DNA from: an uncultured Methanospirillum sp.
GTDB taxonomy: Archaea; Halobacteriota; Methanomicrobia; Methanomicrobiales; Methanospirillaceae
Length of the DNA stretch: 64,000 bases
Reading direction: 5' to 3'
Assembly: GCF_963668475.1 (NCBI RefSeq)
Contig: NZ_OY764544.1
Span: 682,001-746,000 of the forward strand
Shown here: piece after piece, positions 57,613 through 64,000 of the stretch
How the letters are laid out: each line of letters begins with the position of its first letter
Position numbering within the stretch: position 1 is the first letter of the stretch
Position numbers and translations under genes: made by a program
Notes under the pieces: model-generated
The model's input: only the letters and a program-made list of their open reading frames with translations
What the model was told of the DNA's origin: nothing
The model's database searches: none

Positions 57613-58037
57613 GACTCTGCTACACTCCGGACTGATCCAGGCAGCCCCATCATGGTGTCTATCTCTGACGCCACTTTTTCAAGTTCGTCAAATATCCGGT
57701 CAGCATCCTTACGCAGTTCCTGAACTGAGTCACGCATACTTCTCCCACGAAGGTGAATGAGCCTACGGTTCCGGTAGATCACCCCTGAACGTGAGAGGTT
57801 GCGGATGTGGTGGTTAACCCTCCCGGTTGTGATTCCTAGAAGTTCTGCAAGCTGTTCTGAGGCTATTCCTTCCCTTCTTGACGACTCCTCAAGAAGACTC
57901 AGCACAATCCGTATTGATAAATCTTCAACATCACGACCTGATGAAAGACCAAGGGTGTCACAGAGCCAATAGGCCTCCTGCTTCAGATCTTTACGATCTG
58001 GCTTTGGTAGATATTGAAGAACTAAGCGCTGATGCAT
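57570..58037 (-). CDS. Winged helix-turn-helix regulator divergent from groES-groEL
   Basis: 155 residues. A winged HTH lies at about 40-100 (IVLSLLEESSRREGIASEQL, AELLGITTGRVNHHIRNLSR as recognition helix, SGVIYRNRRLIHLRG as wing), followed by a long helical C-terminus (SVQELRKDADRIFDELEKVA) for dimerisation. The layout is ArsR/MarR-like. It faces groES across a 136-bp interval that holds two TGATATCA palindromes, so it is a good candidate to control the chaperonin genes; this is inferred from position. The 3' end overlaps the Mut7-C gene by 43 bp. Confidence 0.85.
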   Translation of the reverse strand: MHQRLVLQYLPKPDRKDLKQEAYWLCDTLGLSSGRDVEDLSIRIVLSLLEESSRREGIASEQLAELLGITTGRVNHHIRNLSRSGVIYRNRRLIHLRGRSMRDSVQELRKDADRIFDELEKVASEIDTMMGLPGSVRSVAESHALVLPSSLKKEI

Positions 58038-58173
58038 AAATTGTACTCTTGATCATACTTTCTCCGATCGAAATGATATCAACTTTATTGAGATGATATC
58101 AGGAGTGAAACTAAAATATATATAGAAGTAATAATCAACATCTAAATGTAGTATTCATTTGAAGGAGATCAGT
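58038..58173. promoter_or_regulatory. groES-groEL promoter with two TGATATCA operators
   Basis: ATGATATCA occurs at 58073-58081 and again at 58093-58101, exactly 20 bp apart (two helical turns), each with a perfect 8-bp palindrome TGATATCA. The TATA box (AAATATATATAG, about 58115-58123) follows with GAAACTAAAA upstream as a BRE, putting the start near 58145. The repeats sit just upstream of the BRE, a typical activator or repressor position. AGGAGATC precedes the groES ATG. The bacterial CIRCE element is absent. Confidence 0.65.
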
Positions 58174-58446
58174 ATGTCGATTACACCTATCGGACCACGG
58201 GTTTTAATCAAGCCCTCTAAACAGGAAGAAAAAACCAAGGGTGGCATCTATATCCCTGAATCAGCAAAGGAAAAGAAGAAACAGGGAGACGTCATTGCAG
58301 TCGGTACCTTCGAGGACGGAAAAGACCTCCCACTCAAAGCCGGAGACAAGGTCATCTACGGTGGATACAGCCAGGAAGAGGTTGAGTTTGAGAAGGAAGA
58401 CTACGTAATAGTCGAGTTCAAGAATATCGTCGCTAAGTTTGACTGA
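58174..58446 (+). CDS. groES: Co-chaperonin GroES (bacterial type)
   Basis: 90 residues from the ATG at 58174, which has GGAGAT at the right distance; the TTG at 58159 is not needed. Typical features: ITPIGPRVLIKPSKQEEKT, the mobile loop GGIYIPESAKEKK, QGDVIAVG, and LKAGDKVIYGGYSQEEVE. It forms the heptameric lid of GroEL. Bacterial-type GroES/GroEL in archaea is known in some Methanomicrobia next to the native thermosome and is thought to come from lateral transfer. groEL follows 12 bp downstream. Confidence 0.96.
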   Translation: MSITPIGPRVLIKPSKQEEKTKGGIYIPESAKEKKKQGDVIAVGTFEDGKDLPLKAGDKVIYGGYSQEEVEFEKEDYVIVEFKNIVAKFD

Positions 58447-58455
58447 GGAGAATAA

Positions 58456-60069
<1,614 letters not shown>

Positions 60070-60070
60070 T

Positions 60071-60078
60071 CTTTTTTT
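60071..60078 (+). terminator. T-tract terminator after groEL
   Basis: CTTTTTTTAC directly after the groEL stop codon is a typical archaeal intrinsic terminator. It overlaps the stop of the convergent small membrane protein gene that ends at 60077. Confidence 0.5.
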
Positions 60079-60295
60079 ACGAGATTCTTTTATTCTGCCG
60101 ATCTTTCACTGAGTTCATATACATAACCAGAAAGACCAGTGAGAAACTGAAGCAGAGCACAGCCCCGATGATCAGTTTCCATCTCATATCAGCAGCAGTA
60201 TCGCCACTCAGTGCAGTCCCGATAAAGATGAGCCCGATCACCAGAGATCCTGCAATTTCAGAGCCATACAAAAATCGTTCCCCGAGGGCAACCAT
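60077..60295 (-). CDS. Small membrane protein, two TM segments
   Basis: 72 residues with two hydrophobic segments: about 12-30 (AGSLVIGLIFIGTALSG) and 40-60 (LIIGAVLCFSFSLVFLVMYM). The start is an ATG (MVALGERFLYG) and the basic tail (KDRQNKRIS) would be cytoplasmic. No family is recognised. It is convergent with groEL with only 7 bp between, and lies 45 bp downstream of the next gene's start region in the opposite sense of transcription (the subtilase gene 60341-62152 ends upstream). Real but of unknown function. Confidence 0.6.
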   Translation of the reverse strand: MVALGERFLYGSEIAGSLVIGLIFIGTALSGDTAADMRWKLIIGAVLCFSFSLVFLVMYMNSVKDRQNKRIS

Positions 60296-60340
60296 TGCTT
60301 TTCTGTTCTCCTGCTTCTGCTAATAGCTTTTCTGTTTTCA

Positions 60341-62152
60341 TCAGGGATGATAGACAGCACCTGCATTCATATACACCCAGTAGGCAGAGAAGGGTGAAAG
60401 CAGCCGCGAGTCTGAGTGGGACCCGTTTGCTCCGGGGATGATGGCAGGATCATAGATCTGCATGGTGCTGTTATACTGGAGGAGTGAAACCCAGTTCTTT
60501 GAGAGTGATACAAGGGCATCCTTTGCACTCATGGGCGTCAGGTTTGGTGATCCCACCAGATTCCAGCCAGTACTCATATTGAGTACACGTGTCCCGTTCC
60601 GATTGTCCAGAACCAGCGGTAGTGATGTCTGCCGATCTGAATAGAGCAGGAACCCTTCAAGAGGAGTGAAGTTGGTCTGCTTTTCTACAGCAACCCAGTC
60701 CTGGCTGACTGCATTGAACTTCCAGATGGTATGTCCATCGGTGTTGATGCCCTGAAAGAGATCGCCACCAGTCTTTCCTGACGCAGGATACGAAGGTACT
60801 GATACAAAGTTCCAGCCAGGGTTTAGGTTGATCTCAATACCACCCTTTCCCAACGAGCCACTGCGTTTGATCTGCTCTGATCCCCATGACTGATTTATTG
60901 GTTCAGCGTTTCGGACTTTCGCATGTTGCTTCTCTGCTTCGGCTATAGCAGCCCCTGCATCCAGAAGGCCGTACCCATAATAGATATCGCGTCCTGTCCT
61001 TCCAAGATCGTGTGAGGTTGATTCAAGGATTGATCTGATCTCTTCATTGCTCAGATCAGGATTGACATCCGTGATCAAGGCAGTGGTACCTGCAACAAGT
61101 GCGGCTGCCGGGCTTGTTCCGGTTGCAGTCTTTGTCGTGTTACCAGGCCACGCAGAGATCACACCCTCTCCAGGAGCTACGAGATCGACAAAGATACCAT
61201 AATTTGAGAAGTAGGAGAGGCCATCGGTCTTTGCGGTAGAACCTACAGAGATCACATCAGAATAATCTGAGGGGTAATGACCCTCGTTAGATGCTTCATT
61301 TCCGGCAGGGGCAATGAGGATACAGCCTTTGCGGATTGCATACGAGATCGCTGCTTCTTCGGCAGGTGACTGACCCGAACCTCCATATCCCATCAGGATG
61401 ATCCTGGCTCCGTTGTCTGCAGCATGCTGAATTGCCACAGCAGAGCGTGAGGCAAAGATACCGGATGTATTTGTTCCGACCCGTTCAGGAATGAGAGAGA
61501 TTTTTTTTTCGACAGATAAATTCTGCCCGGCCCCTGTGATAGCACAGACAATACCTGCAAGAAATGTGCCATGCCCGTCGGTATCCTGCATCGCTGAACT
61601 GTTATCTACCCAGTCAAATCCTTGTGAACTGATGAACGGTTTCAACCCTGAATGGGAGACGTCAACGCCGGTATCAAGAACAGCAACCGTAACAGCGGAT
61701 GATGAACCAGGCTTGACCATACTCCATGCCCAAGGCATATCAGTCCGGTTGAACGCCCACTGGTCAGAGATGTTGACATCTGATGCAGGGGTGCCTGAGA
61801 AGGAATCAGGGATGCGGACAGGGTCCTGTTCAACACTGCTCACTCCTGAAATTTTGAGAATCTCATTCTGGTAGAAAGAAGAGTTGTTGACTGGAATCTG
61901 AACAACGAGGAAATTCAGTTGTGGTGCACGAAGGATTACGGTGCAGTTTTCTACAACTGCAGAATTATTTAGTGATGAGAGATTTATCGGGGATTCCATG
62001 CCGGATGCAGTATAGAGGATGACCCGCTCGGTCTCCTCCAGTATGGCCTGATCACCAACAGCCGGAGAGATCAGCCAGCAGATGAGTATTGATATTATCA
62101 GAACGATACCGCTTGCGCTATATCGCCTGTAGTATGTTTCATAAGACCCCAC
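60341..62152 (-). CDS. Secreted subtilisin-like serine protease with double GWN module
   Basis: 603 residues starting at a GTG, with a signal anchor at about 15-33 (GIVLIISILICWLISP). An inhibitor-I9-like propeptide region precedes the S8 catalytic domain. The triad is complete: Asp160 in VAVLDTGVDVS, His194 in DTDGHGTFLAG, Ser347 in TGTSPAAALVAG; the oxyanion Asn285 is in APAGNEASNEG. After about residue 430 come two copies of the GWN module (NPGWNFVSVPSYPAS, STGWNLVGSPNLTPM) ending in DSRLLSPFSAYWVYM, shared with the proteins at 11712 and 62220. The protease is probably surface-attached through this part. No further membrane anchor is present. Confidence 0.9.
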   Translation of the reverse strand: MGSYETYYRRYSASGIVLIISILICWLISPAVGDQAILEETERVILYTASGMESPINLSSLNNSAVVENCTVILRAPQLNFLVVQIPVNNSSFYQNEILKISGVSSVEQDPVRIPDSFSGTPASDVNISDQWAFNRTDMPWAWSMVKPGSSSAVTVAVLDTGVDVSHSGLKPFISSQGFDWVDNSSAMQDTDGHGTFLAGIVCAITGAGQNLSVEKKISLIPERVGTNTSGIFASRSAVAIQHAADNGARIILMGYGGSGQSPAEEAAISYAIRKGCILIAPAGNEASNEGHYPSDYSDVISVGSTAKTDGLSYFSNYGIFVDLVAPGEGVISAWPGNTTKTATGTSPAAALVAGTTALITDVNPDLSNEEIRSILESTSHDLGRTGRDIYYGYGLLDAGAAIAEAEKQHAKVRNAEPINQSWGSEQIKRSGSLGKGGIEINLNPGWNFVSVPSYPASGKTGGDLFQGINTDGHTIWKFNAVSQDWVAVEKQTNFTPLEGFLLYSDRQTSLPLVLDNRNGTRVLNMSTGWNLVGSPNLTPMSAKDALVSLSKNWVSLLQYNSTMQIYDPAIIPGANGSHSDSRLLSPFSAYWVYMNAGAVYHP

Positions 62153-62219
62153 TATGAACTACCCAGGTACTCTGATCTCGGCATGGAGACAGATAAGTTC
62201 TCCCGTTCAGACCCGGGCA

Positions 62220-64000
62220 TCAGGGAATGATAATACCAGGACTGTTCATATAAATCCAGAAACCTTCTGTGGGATAGAGAAGCCGGGCATCTGAATAGGC
62301 ACCAGTTCCGCCGTTTACAATCACCTGGCGGAACTGCTGTTCCCTTGAATCATAAACCAGAACATATGACCAGGATGATCCAAGAGGAGCGAGAAGATCT
62401 GATGCCGTGAGGGTGCTTCTTCCCGGGATACCCAGCGGGTTCCATCCTACAGAAAGGTGACGTGCAGTCATGTTTCTACGGTCATCATCATAGGTAAGGG
62501 AGATGTCAGTCCTGTTCGCCGCATGAACCCAGATCACGTCCATCTGGTGAAGGAGATCTCCGGTCCCCACCGGATCCCAGTGCCGGGTATCAGGGGAGTA
62601 CCGCCAGATGGTATGGCTTGTCGTATTCACACTCGAAAAAATAATCCCGGTATTGTTCCCTTCTTTGAGTGGAAAGGGGATTGAGATCATGTTCCACCCC
62701 GCGTACAACGCAAGAGTTTCAGGCTGCTCCATCTCTCTCGGCTTTGACAGGCGGGAGTCATTTACAATAGGGCAGGGGTCTGAAGACCGGTTTACTGTCT
62801 GCCCGGCAGGAATAAGGAGGCGGGCATCAGGCACTCCAAACCCGGTGTCCGGGTGCCACCCTGTGGCAGAAGACGGAGTGGCATTAAGGAGTCTGCGTTT
62901 CACCTCATCTGCCTTCAGTTCAGTATTTGCCTCCCAGAGCAGGGCACTCATGCCTGCAATATGAGGGGCAGAAGCACTTGTCCCGGAGAATGATCCGAGA
63001 ATTCCCTTTCCCGTGCTCACAAGGATGTTATCAGGCGCAGAGAGTTCAGGCTTCTGTCTGAGTTCAGGTGCAGGGTACTTTATCGTGATCGGACCACGAG
63101 AGGAGTACGGTTCAACTGCAGTTTTATTCAGATCGGGAATCACTGCTCCCACCGATATCGCTTCAGGAACAGCCTGCTGACCGAACATCGAGTCTTCAGG
63201 GACGCAGGGATCCATCAAGACCTGGCTTCCCCCAAGAGGCAGAACATACAGTTCGATCGTCCGGTTCTCTCCTCCTGCCTGGACAACCCTGACATAGAAG
63301 TCTTTTGAGAAGTCGTTCTCGTTTACAAACCGGCAATACTCCATCGGGTCATCATCCCCATCCTGAATCTTTACACTTCTCCCAATCTCCCTCATCTCAT
63401 CGTTGTAGAGGAAGAGATCGTAATTATTTGATGATTCAGAGAACCGGTCATCCCACTGAAGAATTACATGGCCTGCCGAATGTGGTGGAGCAGTAAACTT
63501 CAGATCCTTCGAGCCGTTTGCACCATTGAAATCATGCCAGAGATATCCCTGGTTCATGTATCCGCTGAATGGTGCCTGGTAGTGCTCCCGGGCAAAGTTA
63601 CCGGCAGACGTGATATACAATATGTCATACGAGAGAATCCGGTCTCTGATATTACGGGCGATGTACCCGTCTTCAAAGAACGGCTCAACATAGGTGATGT
63701 CATCGCAGATGATCCTGCACCCGTCACTGATCAGACGATCCATGGCCTGCACAAACTCGATCTGACTTGAACCACGATCAGAGAAGTAGAGTTCTGCATC
63801 AGGGGCGATATCATGCACAACCTGGAGCATCGCACTCCCCTCGTCACCCCCAATCTTGTTACTGAGTACATGTATGTTTGAGGGCAGCTCTCCGGCGGCA
63901 ACCACTGCATCAAGACTGGTTACGCCATCTGAAATGATACCAACCTTCACTCCCTTACCTGAAAGATTCGTTGTGTTCCTAATTTCACAGGTATGAAGAA
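62220..64000 (-). CDS. Divergent subtilase with double GWN module, 5'-partial
   Basis: The GTG at 63950 is not the real start: the frame stays open to the window edge with family-like residues (EIRNTTNLSGKGVKVGIISDG), so the gene continues beyond 64000. The catalytic Asp lies in VGIISDGV and the Ser in FSGTSASAPHIAG. The canonical His region HGT is replaced by GGDEGSAMLQVVHD, so Glu (or a neighbouring residue) stands at the His position, as in a known but poorly studied S8 branch. A beta-rich insert at about 150-260 (LQWDDRFSESSNNYDLFLYN) looks like a pre-peptidase C-terminal-type domain. The C-terminus has the GWN modules (YAGWNMISIPFPL, SVGWNPLGIPGRS) ending in DARLLYPTEGFWIYM. It is the upstream neighbour of the other subtilase on the same strand, 67 bp away. 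Confidence 0.85.
   Translation of the reverse strand, partial: LHTCEIRNTTNLSGKGVKVGIISDGVTSLDAVVAAGELPSNIHVLSNKIGGDEGSAMLQVVHDIAPDAELYFSDRGSSQIEFVQAMDRLISDGCRIICDDITYVEPFFEDGYIARNIRDRILSYDILYITSAGNFAREHYQAPFSGYMNQGYLWHDFNGANGSKDLKFTAPPHSAGHVILQWDDRFSESSNNYDLFLYNDEMREIGRSVKIQDGDDDPMEYCRFVNENDFSKDFYVRVVQAGGENRTIELYVLPLGGSQVLMDPCVPEDSMFGQQAVPEAISVGAVIPDLNKTAVEPYSSRGPITIKYPAPELRQKPELSAPDNILVSTGKGILGSFSGTSASAPHIAGMSALLWEANTELKADEVKRRLLNATPSSATGWHPDTGFGVPDARLLIPAGQTVNRSSDPCPIVNDSRLSKPREMEQPETLALYAGWNMISIPFPLKEGNNTGIIFSSVNTTSHTIWRYSPDTRHWDPVGTGDLLHQMDVIWVHAANRTDISLTYDDDRRNMTARHLSVGWNPLGIPGRSTLTASDLLAPLGSSWSYVLVYDSREQQFRQVIVNGGTGAYSDARLLYPTEGFWIYMNSPGIIIP

Noticed and set aside
58038..58173. Bacterial CIRCE heat-shock element upstream of groES
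   Set aside because: The TTAGCACTC-N9-GAGTGCTAA pattern is absent; the palindromes present are TGATATCA.

Overview
The window is chromosomal DNA of a methanogenic archaeon, most likely of the order Methanomicrobiales and possibly close to Methanospirillum. The evidence is an archaeal rRNA operon (16S - tRNA-Ala(TGC) - 23S - tRNA-Cys - 5S), TATA/BRE promoters, a family-B DNA polymerase, archaeal UMP kinase, a CbiA/CfbB-type amidase, Mut7-C and AmmeMemoRadiSam proteins, many PAS histidine kinases with the 'TRHD-LN' H-box common in methanogens, and a bacterial-type GroES/GroEL pair. The genus is an inference; no database comparison was possible.

Layout. 1-8.5 kb: a beta-helix surface protein with a C-terminal dockerin (5' end outside the window), a PAS histidine kinase, an orphan gene, a divergent pair of DUF2927-like secreted paralogues and a PHP-family protein. 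8.5-12.4 kb: TPR and CARDB envelope proteins and a small secreted protein built from a 'GWNLVG' module. 12.5-17 kb: an Ogg1-type glycosylase, a U32 peptidase-family protein and two small membrane proteins. 17.3-24.1 kb: a PEGA/35-residue-repeat surface protein, a MacB/LolD-like ABC system with a membrane-anchored accessory protein, and two small secreted proteins.

24.1-30.2 kb: the rRNA operon on the minus strand. It ends in five tandem 5S genes separated by about 78-bp spacers that carry a tRNA T-arm-like hairpin. The 16S is enclosed by a textbook bulge-helix-bulge processing stem. A 21-bp imperfect inverted repeat with a 53-nt loop lies between the rRNA promoter and pyrK.

30.7-41 kb: housekeeping metabolism (pyrK-pyrD, a malate/lactate dehydrogenase, DNA polymerase B, cfbB/cbiA, a CBS-DRTGG-DHH pyrophosphatase, an RNB ribonuclease). 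41-48.4 kb: a four-gene chemosensory operon (double CheW, MCP, CheA-REC hybrid, REC-histidine kinase) without cheY, cheB or cheR, which suggests a signalling role other than taxis. 48.5-58 kb: threonine ammonia-lyase, a five-PAS kinase, an MTA-phosphorylase-family protein, tRNA-Ala(GGC), a GNAT enzyme, nth directly behind tRNA-Pro, UMP kinase, a radical SAM protein, a Mut7-C protein and a winged-helix regulator. 58.1-60.1 kb: groES-groEL behind a promoter with two TGATATCA palindromes exactly 20 bp apart, next to the divergent regulator gene. 60-64 kb: a small membrane protein and two secreted subtilases that share the 'GWN' module with the 12-kb protein; the second runs off the right edge.

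The main themes are cell-envelope display (dockerin, CARDB, PEGA, subtilases), multi-sensor signalling by a family of related histidine kinases, and an unusual rRNA 3' end. I see no transposase, prophage or CRISPR array.
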